DNA from: Microbacterium sp. HD4P20
Lineage (GTDB): Bacteria > Actinomycetota > Actinomycetes > Actinomycetales > Microbacteriaceae
DNA: 64,000 bases
Direction of reading: 5' to 3'
Assembly: GCF_019449275.2 (NCBI RefSeq)
Contig: NZ_JAHZQZ020000014.1
Coordinates: 620,001 to 684,000, forward strand
A program made the translations under genes and the position numbers. This document shows, piece by piece, positions 26,568 through 33,862 of the stretch. Positions within the stretch are counted from its first letter, which is position 1. Each line of letters opens with the position of its first letter. Under the pieces are notes generated by a model. The model made no database searches and had not been told where the DNA came from. It was given only the letters and a program-made list of their open reading frames with translations.

Positions 26568-27788
26568 ATGACGCTGCATCCCGACAGCCTTGCCGTTCAC
26601 GCCGGACGCGATGACCTCGCGGCTCTCGGCGTGCACGCGCTTCCCCTCGACCTCTCGTCCACGAACGCCCTGCCCGACATCGACCTCGGCGGGCTCTCGT
26701 ACGAGGTCCTCGCGACCGGCGGCCACCCGTTCGAGGGCGGCTCGAACGTGTACGCCCGGCTGTGGAACCCGACGGTCGCCCGGTTCGAGGAAGCACTGGC
26801 CCGCCTCGAGCACGCCGAAGAGGCCGTGGCGTTCTCATCCGGCATGGCGGCAGTGACCGCCGCGCTGCTGACGCTCGCACACGAGCAGGGCCGGCGGCAC
26901 GTCGTCGCGGTGCGGCCGCTTTACGGCGGCACCGATCATCTCCTCGCCTCGGGGCTGCTGAGCGTCGAGACGACCTACTGCACGGTCGGGGCGGGTGGGG
27001 CGGATGCCGTCGCCACCGCGATCCGCGACGACACGGCGCTGGTCGTCGTCGAGTCCCCCGCCAATCCGTCGCTCCAGCTCGTCGACATCCGGGCGGTCGT
27101 CGCGGCGGCGGGCGATGTGCCCGTGCTGGTGGACAACACGTTCGCGACCCCGGTCCTGCAGCAGCCTCTCGACCTTGGGGCAGCGCTTTCGCTGCACAGC
27201 GCCACCAAGTACCTCGGCGGCCACGGCGACGTCGTCGGGGGCGTGATCGCCTGCGATGCGCGAACCGCCGCCGCCCTGCGCCGCACCCGTGCGGTCACCG
27301 GAGCGCTGCTGCACCCGCTGGCCGCCTACCTGCTGCACCGTGGTCTCGCGACCCTGCCGGTGCGCGTGCGGGCGCAGCAGCAGAACGCCCGCGTCGTCGC
27401 GCGATGGCTGGCCGACCGCGATGACATCGCCCGGGTCCACTTCCCGGAGTTCCCCGAATGCGACCCGCAGGGCCTCATCGGCACGCAGCAGTCGGGACCA
27501 GGCGCCATGATCGCGATCGAGCTCGCCGGCGGCTACGACGCCGCGCGGGCGCTCACCTCGTCGGTGCGGCTGTTCACGCATGCTGTTTCGCTGGGAAGCG
27601 TCGACTCGCTCATCCAGCATCCCGCCTCACTCACTCACCGGCCGGTGCAGGCCGACGCGAAGCCTTCCGACGCGCTCGTCCGGCTGTCGATCGGCCTCGA
27701 AGACCCCGCCGACCTCGTCGCCGACCTCGAGCAGGCGCTGTCTGTGCGCACGGTGGAGCACGCTGCCGCGGATGCCGCGGCGCGATGA
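26568..27788 (+). CDS. Cys/Met metabolism PLP-dependent enzyme (trans-sulfuration family)
   Basis: Cytoplasmic PLP enzyme of about 406 residues in the cystathionine gamma-synthase/beta-lyase/methionine gamma-lyase family. Visible motifs are NVYARLWNPTVARFEEALA, AVAFSSGMAAVTAALL, PLYGGTDHLL, VVVESPANPSLQLVDI, VLVDNTFATPVLQQP and the PLP-lysine block LHSATKYLGGHGDVVGG. Substrate specificity within the family cannot be decided. Three in-frame ATGs (26523, 26559, 26568) lie close together. 26568 is chosen because MTLHPDSLAVHAG matches the family N-terminus. No strong ribosome-binding site was seen. Confidence 0.88.
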   Translation: MTLHPDSLAVHAGRDDLAALGVHALPLDLSSTNALPDIDLGGLSYEVLATGGHPFEGGSNVYARLWNPTVARFEEALARLEHAEEAVAFSSGMAAVTAALLTLAHEQGRRHVVAVRPLYGGTDHLLASGLLSVETTYCTVGAGGADAVATAIRDDTALVVVESPANPSLQLVDIRAVVAAAGDVPVLVDNTFATPVLQQPLDLGAALSLHSATKYLGGHGDVVGGVIACDARTAAALRRTRAVTGALLHPLAAYLLHRGLATLPVRVRAQQQNARVVARWLADRDDIARVHFPEFPECDPQGLIGTQQSGPGAMIAIELAGGYDAARALTSSVRLFTHAVSLGSVDSLIQHPASLTHRPVQADAKPSDALVRLSIGLEDPADLVADLEQALSVRTVEHAAADAAAR

Positions 27789-27813
27789 TCGCGGCCGCGC
27801 CGGGGCCGCTCGT

Positions 27814-28356
27814 TCAGGCGGTGCGTGCGGCGCGACGCAGGGCGAGTTCGTCCATGGCGTCGAGCTTCTCGACCTCGAACTCGACGAGTTCGGATTCGAC
27901 CTCGCGCAGGACCTTGCCCACCGCGATGCCGAAAACGCCCTGACCGCGGCTCACGAGGTCGATGACCTCGTCGTTCGAAGTGCACAAGTACACGGATGCG
28001 CCGTCGCTCATGAGGGTCGTGCCCGCGAGGTCACGGATGCCCGACGCGCGGAGCTGGTCGACCGCGGTGCGGATCTGCTGCAGCGAGATGCCGGTGTCGA
28101 GCAGTCGCTTGACGAGCTTCAGCACGAGGATGTCGCGGAAGCCGTAGAGCCGCTGCGAACCGGAGCCACTGGCGCCGCGGACCGTGGGCTCGACGAGCTC
28201 GGTGCGGGCCCAGTAGTCGAGCTGCCGGTATGTGATGCCGGCAGCTCGCGCCGCGACGGCACCGCGGTAGCCCACCTCGTCGTCCATTGCAGGCAGCCCG
28301 TCGGTGAAGAGGAGTTCGGCGACGAACGGCTCGTTGTCGGACGCGTCTCGTGTCAT
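27814..28356 (-). CDS. MerR-family regulator (Rv1830/McdR-like)
   Basis: A 180-residue MerR-type transcription factor. YRGAVAARAAGITYRQLDYWARTELVEPTVR is the winged helix-turn-helix, followed by GSQRLYGFRDILVLKLVKRLLDTGISLQQIRTAV. A C-terminal ligand-less region ends LVEFEVEKLDAMDELALRR. Gene order (garA, then two merR genes) matches M. tuberculosis Rv1827, Rv1828 and Rv1830. The ATG at 28356 has GGAGGGGGG nine bases upstream; the longer open frame to 28581 adds only Arg/Pro-rich sequence. Confidence 0.86.
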   Translation of the reverse strand: MTRDASDNEPFVAELLFTDGLPAMDDEVGYRGAVAARAAGITYRQLDYWARTELVEPTVRGASGSGSQRLYGFRDILVLKLVKRLLDTGISLQQIRTAVDQLRASGIRDLAGTTLMSDGASVYLCTSNDEVIDLVSRGQGVFGIAVGKVLREVESELVEFEVEKLDAMDELALRRAARTA

Positions 28357-28471
28357 GCCTATCCCCCCTCCGGATTCGGATATCTCCACGCTAGATGAGC
28401 ACCCGCCTTGCGGCAACGACATCCGCTGTTGATGGTGCGGCGTGTCGCGGCCGCGACGCCGTGGAGGCGCG

Positions 28472-29164
28472 TCAGGACAGCAACCGGTCCAGCGCGGAGC
28501 GCACGAAGATCGATCGAACCTCGTCGAGACGCTTGGCCAGTTCAGGGGCCACTTCCCCCGCGCGGCCGCGGGACGTGGCATCCGTGCGTCTCAGCAGCGG
28601 AGCCAGTGCGGACTCGACGAGCGCGACATCCCGTTCGGCGTTCTGCCGCAGCGCCCGCACATGCCGCGGCTCTATGCCGTGCCGATCGAGCGCGACGAGC
28701 GCGCGCAGTAGGGCGACCGACTGTTCGGTATAGCTCTCGCCCGCCACGAGCACTCCGGTGCTGATGGCGTCGTTGAGCAGTTGCGGGGCAGCGCCCGATG
28801 CCGCAAGCAGCTCATCACGACGGTAGCGGCGCGGCGCGGGAAGGATGGACGGCGGTGGCACCGCCGTCGGCGTGGCCGGATTGCGGCCGGCGTCGACGTC
28901 TTCGAGGTAGTCGCGGATCACCGACAGCGGAAGGTAGTGATCGCGCTGCAGGGTCAATGCGAGCCGCAGCCGCTCGAGGTCGTCCTGCGAGAACTTGCGA
29001 TACCCCGACTCGGTGCGCAGCGGGGTGACGATGCCCTGCACTTCGAGGAAGCGCAGCTTGCTGGACGTGAGCGACGGGAACTCCGGCGACAGCCGCGCGA
29101 GCACTTGGCCGATGCTGAGAAGACCCGCGGACGATGATCGTTCGCGGGCGGAGGCAGCGGGCAT
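28472..29164 (-). CDS. ftsR: MerR-family regulator (FtsR/Rv1828-like)
   Basis: A 230-residue DNA-binding regulator similar to Rv1828 and to Corynebacterium FtsR, which controls division genes including ftsZ. The N-terminal winged helix is LLSIGQVLARLSPEFPSLTSSKLRFLE, with ESGYRKFSQDDLERLRLALTLQRDHYLPLSVIRDYLE as the rest of the MerR domain. A helical C-terminal domain contains RYRRDELLAASGA. Its ATG overlaps the garA stop by one base (TGATG), so it is translated with the FHA protein. The symbol rests on family and neighbourhood. Confidence 0.85.
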   Translation of the reverse strand: MPAASARERSSSAGLLSIGQVLARLSPEFPSLTSSKLRFLEVQGIVTPLRTESGYRKFSQDDLERLRLALTLQRDHYLPLSVIRDYLEDVDAGRNPATPTAVPPPSILPAPRRYRRDELLAASGAAPQLLNDAISTGVLVAGESYTEQSVALLRALVALDRHGIEPRHVRALRQNAERDVALVESALAPLLRRTDATSRGRAGEVAPELAKRLDEVRSIFVRSALDRLLS

Positions 29165-29667
29165 CAGACTTCCGCGGTCTGAGGAAGATCGGCCGGAGAG
29201 ACGAAGAAGTTGAGGCGGAACTTGCCGACGCGCACTTCGGCGCCGTTGGTCAGCGCCGCCCGGTCGACGCGTTCGCCGTTGACGTAGGTGCCGTTCAGCG
29301 AACGCTGATCGACCAATTCGAATGTCGTACCGGTGCGGGTGATCTCGGCGTGACGGCGTGAGACGGTGACGTCATCGAAGAAGATGTCCGCCTCGGGATG
29401 CCGGCCGACGGTCGTCACGTCGGTGTCGAGCAGGTAGCGGGCCCCCGCAGTGGGTCCCGAGCGCACGAGCAGCAGTGCGGCACCCGACGGCAGCGCCTCG
29501 ATCGCGTCGAGCTCGGCTTCGCCCAGCTCGCTTCCGAACGGCACGAACGACAGATCGGAGTCGTGTCCGAACGTCTGGGTCGTGTCTGCGGGTCGATCGG
29601 ACTGATGCGCGTCGGCCCCGGCAGCCCGGCGAATATCGCCCTGGTCGGGTCGGCGGTCGTCCTCCAC
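29164..29667 (-). CDS. garA: FHA-domain protein, GarA/OdhI-like
   Basis: A 167-residue FHA protein. In mycobacteria and corynebacteria GarA/OdhI inhibits 2-oxoglutarate dehydrogenase and is switched off when a Ser/Thr kinase phosphorylates a Thr near its N-terminus. Here DTTQTFG (about residues 28-34) takes the place of the known ETTSVF-type motif. The FHA domain contains VTTVGRHPEADIFFDDVTVSRRHAEI and LVDQRSLNGTYVNGERV. GTG at 29667 has a good AAGGAGG site upstream and TAGGCT (minus strand, 29694-29689) as -10. A PASTA kinase is encoded 16 kb away in this window. Confidence 0.88.
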   Translation of the reverse strand: MEDDRRPDQGDIRRAAGADAHQSDRPADTTQTFGHDSDLSFVPFGSELGEAELDAIEALPSGAALLLVRSGPTAGARYLLDTDVTTVGRHPEADIFFDDVTVSRRHAEITRTGTTFELVDQRSLNGTYVNGERVDRAALTNGAEVRVGKFRLNFFVSPADLPQTAEV

Positions 29668-29836
29668 GTTGTCCTCCTTCGACGCCCCAGCCTATCCGAT
29701 CGCGGGTGCCGCGAAAGAGCCGGTTTCCCGGATTCGGCGCGGCGGCAATGTTTCGCCTCGTGTCGACGGGCGTGCCCGGCGGGACGTCGAAGCCTAGCCT
29801 GGCGGAGTCAGAAATCCGACGAGCAAGGAGTCCACC

Positions 29837-30187
29837 GTGTCGAGCCCACACCGCCACATTCCGCCCCTCGAGGTGCGTGAGCGTGCGGCGTGCATGTGCG
29901 ACCACGGCGACTTCTGCACCTCGTACGCCCCGGGTCACGCTTTGCACCTGATTCAGGCGCGACTCGCCTCGGCGACGCCGTCCGATTGGGCCGACGCTAT
30001 CGTCGAGGCCGCGGATGCCCGTTCAGGCTTCGTCATCGTGCGGACCCTCGGCGATGGCTCGGCCGTCGCCCTGTGGAACGGCGCGGGAGCCGCGGGTCGC
30101 CTGACCGTGGGCACGCCGGTGGCTCTCCACGAGCGCTATCACGTACTCGCCGTCGGCAGCGAGCGCTTCAACGTCCTGCGCGGCTGA
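29837..30187 (+). CDS. hypothetical small protein
   Basis: A 116-residue protein that I do not recognise. The N-terminus is rich in His and Cys (HRHIPPLEVRERAACMCDHGDFC). The remainder alternates hydrophobic and charged residues as in a small alpha/beta fold (SGFVIVRTLGDGSAVALW; GTPVALHERYHVLAVG). It has no signal peptide or membrane segment. The start is well supported: AAGGAG lies six bases before GTG 29837, and TAGCCT at 29795-29800 is a likely -10 element. It is divergent from garA and convergent with the Cys-rich copper-storage gene. Confidence 0.7.
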   Translation: MSSPHRHIPPLEVRERAACMCDHGDFCTSYAPGHALHLIQARLASATPSDWADAIVEAADARSGFVIVRTLGDGSAVALWNGAGAAGRLTVGTPVALHERYHVLAVGSERFNVLRG

Positions 30188-30216
30188 GCCGCCCCACGGC
30201 GGGGACAGGGTGAGCC

Positions 30217-30618
30217 TCAGCTCATCGCCATCATCTTGTCTTTGACCGCCATGCAGGCATCCATGCAGGCCTTGCACGACTGAGCGCACATCTTGCAGAC
30301 CTCGCTGTGGTCGGCGTGCTCCATGCACTCGTCCATGCAGGTCTGGCACATCGCGATGCACGCATCGAGCATCGCCATCATGGATGCCGGAGTCATCCCC
30401 TGCATGCGCATCATCGAGCGCATCATGGTGTTGCACATGTCGGCGCAGTTCATGCACGCCGGCGCGCACGACATCATCTGGGTGGAGCACACGGTGCACG
30501 CCTGCTCGCAGGCCGAGCAGGCGTCCATACAGGCCTGCAGGACCGCCATGTCCATCTCCTGCATGCCGGGCATCGACATCATGTCCTTCGACATGGCGCC
30601 CATCATCATGCTGTCCAT
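30217..30618 (-). CDS. Cys-rich four-helix copper-storage protein (Csp/DUF326-like)
   Basis: A 133-residue protein with 18 cysteines in CxxxC/CxxC spacing (ACMDACSACEQAC; CKMCAQSCKACMDAC), as in the copper storage proteins Csp1/Csp3. There, Cys-lined four-helix bundles hold many Cu(I) ions. The first 24 residues contain 11 methionines, a further soft-metal feature. No export signal is present, so a cytosolic Csp3-like role is inferred. It is divergent from copC, supporting a copper function. A minus-strand -10 (TAGCAT) lies at 30672-30677. Confidence 0.86.
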   Translation of the reverse strand: MDSMMMGAMSKDMMSMPGMQEMDMAVLQACMDACSACEQACTVCSTQMMSCAPACMNCADMCNTMMRSMMRMQGMTPASMMAMLDACIAMCQTCMDECMEHADHSEVCKMCAQSCKACMDACMAVKDKMMAMS

Positions 30619-30708
30619 CGCCCACCTTCTTCCGTTGTCGGGTCGGCGGGCAGGTCGTCCCGCCTGCGGCCATGCTAGACCTCGAAGGTCCGGTATCGAA
30701 GGGCCGGT

Positions 30709-30714
30709 TAGGCT
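30709..30714 (+). promoter_or_regulatory. -10 hexamer of a leaderless promoter (copC)
   Basis: TAGGCT lies seven bases before the GTG at 30722, with no ribosome-binding site between. This supports the start chosen for copC. Confidence 0.55.
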
Positions 30715-30721
30715 CGATCGC

Positions 30722-31420
30722 GTGTTGTCACAAGGAATTCACACCGTCCGCCCCCTCCGTGCCGTCGCGCTCGTCGCGACAGCGCTGCTGGCCCTCATCG
30801 GTGTGCTGGTGACGGCATCCCCCGCCGCCGCGCACGACGAACTGCTGGGCAGCGACCCCGCCGCCGACAGCACGGTCGATGCCCTCCCCGCCGAGCTGAC
30901 CCTCACCTTCAGTGGAGTGATCGGCGCCGAGGACGGTGCGTCAGAAGTGCAAGTGACGGATGCCGAGGGCACGACTCTCACCGATGGCACCCCGACCGCG
31001 CAAGATAACGTGCTGACCCAGCCGCTCGCCGCCGAGGGATTGGGGGGAGAAGCATCCGGTCCCATCACGGTGCTGTGGAAAGTCGTCTCGAGCGACGGGC
31101 ACCCCATCTCGGGCGAGTTCTCGTTCACCGTCGCCCGAGACCCCTCGCCCGACCCCACCGCAACCAGCGAGCCGGCTCCGGCACCCACCGCGACGGCGGA
31201 GCCGAGCCCGACCGCGACACCCGAGGCGACGCCCTCGACCGCACCGGTCCCGGACGAGGGCTCGAACGTGCTGCCGTGGGTCATCGTCGGCGTCGTCGCG
31301 GTTGCCGTGCTGGGCGCCGTGACCTACCTTCTGGTCTCACGGTCGCGGCGCGAGCGGGCGCTCGCCGAGGGTCCTGCCGACGGGGTGCAGCCCGGCTCCG
31401 AGCCCCCGGCCGACCGATAG
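30722..31420 (+). CDS. copC: CopC-domain copper-binding membrane-anchored protein
   Basis: A 232-residue exported protein. The signal peptide ends near ASPAAA, exposing His38 ([16 protein letters not shown]), which serves as the N-terminal Cu(II) ligand in CopC proteins. The CopC Ig-like fold follows ([28 protein letters not shown], including the conserved DGHP). A Pro/Thr-rich stalk leads to a C-terminal membrane helix (about 181-205) and a basic cytoplasmic end. GTG at 30722 is chosen because the reading frame further upstream runs antisense through the copper-storage gene. No CopD is fused or adjacent. Confidence 0.87.
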   Translation: MLSQGIHTVRPLRAVALVATALLALIGVLVTASPAAAHDELLGSDPAADSTVDALPAELTLTFSGVIGAEDGASEVQVTDAEGTTLTDGTPTAQDNVLTQPLAAEGLGGEASGPITVLWKVVSSDGHPISGEFSFTVARDPSPDPTATSEPAPAPTATAEPSPTATPEATPSTAPVPDEGSNVLPWVIVGVVAVAVLGAVTYLLVSRSRRERALAEGPADGVQPGSEPPADR

Positions 31421-31423
31421 GCT
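31418..31423 (+). promoter_or_regulatory. -10 hexamer for lpd overlapping the copC stop
   Basis: TAGGCT begins with the TAG stop codon of copC and ends seven bases before the lpd ATG. A GGAG also lies in the gap (31425-31428), so this could serve either a short-leader promoter or readthrough translation from copC. Confidence 0.45.
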
Positions 31424-31430
31424 TGGAGTC

Positions 31431-32828
31431 ATGCCTCACTACGACGTCGTCATCCTTGGCGCGGGCCCCGGCGGGTACGTCGCGGCCGTCCGCAGCGCTC
31501 AGCTCGGCCTCTCGGTCGCGATCATCGAAGAGAAGTACTGGGGCGGTGTCTGCCTCAACGTCGGCTGCATCCCCTCCAAGGCGCTTCTCAAGAACGCCGA
31601 CCTGGCCCACCAGTTCCACCACAAGGCGGAGCTGTTCGGTATCTCGGGCGACGTCTCGTTCGACTTCGGCGTCGCGTGGGATCGCAGCCGCAAGGTGTCC
31701 GACACGCACGTCAAGGGCATCCACTACCTGATGAAGAAGAACAAGGTCACCGAGTACGAGGGCCGCGGTTCGTTCACCGGACCCAACGCGCTGCAGGTGA
31801 CCAAGGCCGACGGGACCACCGACGAGGTCACCTTCGACAATGCCATCATCGCCACCGGCTCGCGCGTGCGACTGCTGCCGGGCGTTCAGCTCAGCGACAA
31901 CGTCGTCACCTACGAGGAGCAGATCCTCTCGCGCGACCTGCCCTCTTCGATCGTGATCGTGGGCGCAGGAGCGATCGGCATGGAGTTCGGCTTCATCCTC
32001 GCCAACTACGGCGTGAAGGTCACGATCATCGAGTTCCTCGACCGCGCGCTTCCGAACGAAGACGCCGACGTGTCGAAGGAGATCGCAAAGCAGTACAAGG
32101 GTTACGGCATCGACATCCTCACCTCGACCAAGGTCGAGACGGTCACCGATCACGGCGACAAGGTCACCGTCGCCTATACGACCAAGGACGGCACCGCCGG
32201 CTCCATCGACGCCGACAAGGTGCTCATGTCGATCGGCTTCGCCGCCAACGTCGAGGGCTTCGGGCTCGAGAGCACGGGCGTGAAGCTCAGCGATCGTGGC
32301 GCGATCGACATCGACGACCACATGCGCACCAACGTCCCGCACATCTACGCGATCGGTGACGTCACCGCCAAGCTGCAGCTCGCGCACGTCGCCGAGGCCC
32401 AGGGCGTGGTCGCCGCCGAGACGATCGCCAAGGCCGAGACCATGACGCTCGGCGACTACCGCATGATGCCCCGCGCGACCTTCTGCTCGCCCCAGGTGGC
32501 ATCGTTCGGCCTCACCGAGCAGCAGGCGCGCGACGCCGGTTACGACGTGAAGGTCGCGAAGTTCCCCTTCTCGGCCAACGGCAAGGCGAACGGCCTGGGC
32601 GAGGCCATCGGTTTCGTCAAGCTCATCGCGGACGGGGAGCACCTGGAGCTGCTCGGCGGCCACATGATCGGACCCGACGTGTCGGAGCTGCTGCCCGAAC
32701 TCACGCTCGCGCAGAAGTGGGACCTCACCGCGCTCGAGGCGGCGCGCAACGTGCACACGCACCCGACGCTGTCTGAGGCGGTGCAAGAGGCCTTCCACGG
32801 CCTCGCGGGTCACATGATCAACCTCTGA
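31431..32828 (+). CDS. lpdA: dihydrolipoyl dehydrogenase (E3)
   Basis: Flavoprotein of 465 residues that reoxidises dihydrolipoamide in pyruvate and 2-oxoglutarate dehydrogenase complexes. It has the FAD motif [21 protein letters not shown], the redox disulfide [16 protein letters not shown], the NAD motif [15 protein letters not shown], the second FAD block [15 protein letters not shown] and the C-terminal catalytic [12 protein letters not shown]. Full length. It follows copC by ten bases but likely has its own promoter. GarA-type proteins, also encoded here, regulate the complex that contains E3. Confidence 0.96.
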   Translation: MPHYDVVILGAGPGGYVAAVRSAQLGLSVAIIEEKYWGGVCLNVGCIPSKALLKNADLAHQFHHKAELFGISGDVSFDFGVAWDRSRKVSDTHVKGIHYLMKKNKVTEYEGRGSFTGPNALQVTKADGTTDEVTFDNAIIATGSRVRLLPGVQLSDNVVTYEEQILSRDLPSSIVIVGAGAIGMEFGFILANYGVKVTIIEFLDRALPNEDADVSKEIAKQYKGYGIDILTSTKVETVTDHGDKVTVAYTTKDGTAGSIDADKVLMSIGFAANVEGFGLESTGVKLSDRGAIDIDDHMRTNVPHIYAIGDVTAKLQLAHVAEAQGVVAAETIAKAETMTLGDYRMMPRATFCSPQVASFGLTEQQARDAGYDVKVAKFPFSANGKANGLGEAIGFVKLIADGEHLELLGGHMIGPDVSELLPELTLAQKWDLTALEAARNVHTHPTLSEAVQEAFHGLAGHMINL

Positions 32829-32837
32829 CGCCAATGT

Positions 32838-32869
32838 CGAAGGCCCGGGACGCTCGTCCCGGGCCTTCG
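32838..32869. terminator. hairpin after lpdA
   Basis: A perfect 14-base stem (32838-32851 with 32856-32869, CGAAGGCCCGGGAC and complement) closes a GCTC loop. It sits between lpdA and the convergent CYTH gene, and has no long T-run. Confidence 0.8.
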
Positions 32870-32877
32870 TCGTGAGG

Positions 32878-33522
32878 TCAGTGGCCGAGGGCTCGCGCGA
32901 GTTTGGAATCGGATGCCGCGGCCCGCGCGCCCGCGGCGAACGCGGCCTGGGCCACCGCCGTGAAGAAGGCCGCGCGCTCGTTCGCGTCGGCCGGGCCGGC
33001 GGGGCCGAGCTCGACCTCCCACTCCTGCCACGCGCGCTCGACGCCGGAGCGTTCGTCGCGCGTGTGCACGTGGTCGTCGGCGAACTCGGCGACCACGGCT
33101 CCAGATGCGTCGAGGAGAAGCGACACGGTGCGCACATTGCGGATGCGCGCGAGCGGGAGGAAGGGGCCCCGTGTCACGTCCGCCAGTTCGTCGAACGCGG
33201 CACCGGGAGGAAAGCCGTCCTCACCGAGCGACCACTGCAGCTCGACGCGACCGCCGTCCGCGCGGCGCGGCCCTTTGATGTGCCACCCGGCGTCCGGCCC
33301 GCCGGTGCGGCGGCGCAGCGCATAACCTGCGCGGGCAAGAGACAGCTGGGCATCATCGAGGTAGGTGGCGTCGAGCTCCCGCACCTCTTCCCCACTCACC
33401 GATGCGACTCCGGGCACGTTCGACCAGTCCGGCGCCGTCACGCCCTCGTCGACGTCGAACTTCAGCTCGACCTCGACCGATCGGGTCGCACCCCGAGCTG
33501 AAGCGCCGTCACCGTCGGTCAC
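32878..33522 (-). CDS. CYTH-domain protein
   Basis: A 214-residue member of the CYTH/triphosphate tunnel metalloenzyme superfamily, which acts on triphosphates such as inorganic triphosphate or thiamine triphosphate. The signature ExExK is VEVELKFDVD near the N-terminus, and further tunnel-strand blocks are AGYALRRRTGG, WHIKGPRR and RVELQWSL. GTG at 33522 is chosen because it gives this N-terminus and overlaps the upstream 77-residue gene by 14 bases. The longer frame to 33594 would overlap that gene more deeply. Substrate unknown. Confidence 0.83.
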   Translation of the reverse strand: MTDGDGASARGATRSVEVELKFDVDEGVTAPDWSNVPGVASVSGEEVRELDATYLDDAQLSLARAGYALRRRTGGPDAGWHIKGPRRADGGRVELQWSLGEDGFPPGAAFDELADVTRGPFLPLARIRNVRTVSLLLDASGAVVAEFADDHVHTRDERSGVERAWQEWEVELGPAGPADANERAAFFTAVAQAAFAAGARAAASDSKLARALGH

Positions 33523-33742
33523 GTGCGGTGTCGTTGTACGGGTCGATGTCGTCTTCGGACTCGACGAACCAGAACTCGGCCTCGGTGGGGCCATCGCCCT
33601 CGCCGGTGTTCTCGGGCGAGCCCTTGCGCTCGTAGACCACCTGCGTCTCGCTGTAGGGAACGATCATGCGATCCAGCCGTGGGTCCTCAAGGGGCAGGAG
33701 CTGTCCGTCGAGCGGTCCGCCGTGAAGTCGTGCGATAGCCAT
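33509..33742 (-). CDS. small conserved-looking hypothetical protein
   Basis: A 77-residue acidic protein starting MAIARLHGGPLDGQLLPLEDPRLDRMIVPYS. The HGGPLDGQ-type opening is familiar from short actinobacterial proteins of unknown function, but I cannot name a family. The C-terminal half is rich in Asp and Glu (EAEFWFVESEDDIDPYND). No membrane segment. It is translated just ahead of the CYTH gene with a 14-base overlap. Confidence 0.7.
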   Translation of the reverse strand: MAIARLHGGPLDGQLLPLEDPRLDRMIVPYSETQVVYERKGSPENTGEGDGPTEAEFWFVESEDDIDPYNDTARDRR

Positions 33743-33825
33743 GAGCCGAGCCTAGCCCCGGCGTCGCGGTCACAGGCGGGCCTTGACACGCCGCGCCCGC
33801 GGTCGCGTTCGCCGGGCGTCATGCG

Positions 33826-33839
33826 TGCAAGCGCTTCCA
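33826..33839. promoter_or_regulatory. LacI/CcpA-type operator before glgP
   Basis: TGCAAGCGCTTCCA is a near-perfect palindrome (TG-n-AAGCGCTT-n-CA), matching the general LacI-family operator pattern. It lies 11 bases before the -10 hexamer TAGAAT, in the -35 region, where binding would block transcription. Confidence 0.7.
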
Positions 33840-33850
33840 GCTTGGGCCCC

Positions 33851-33856
33851 TAGAAT
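33851..33856 (+). promoter_or_regulatory. -10 hexamer of a leaderless promoter (glgP)
   Basis: TAGAAT ends six bases before the GTG at 33863, and no ribosome-binding site is present between them. Confidence 0.65.
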
Positions 33857-33862
33857 GCACGC

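Noticed and set aside
30293..30721. Upstream extension of the copC frame
   Set aside because: It runs antisense through the Cys-rich copper-storage gene; the signal peptide and -10 element place the true start at 30722.
31281..33137. A 618-residue minus-strand open frame opposite lpdA
   Set aside because: It covers dihydrolipoyl dehydrogenase exactly antisense, and its composition is typical of codon-position shadow translation.
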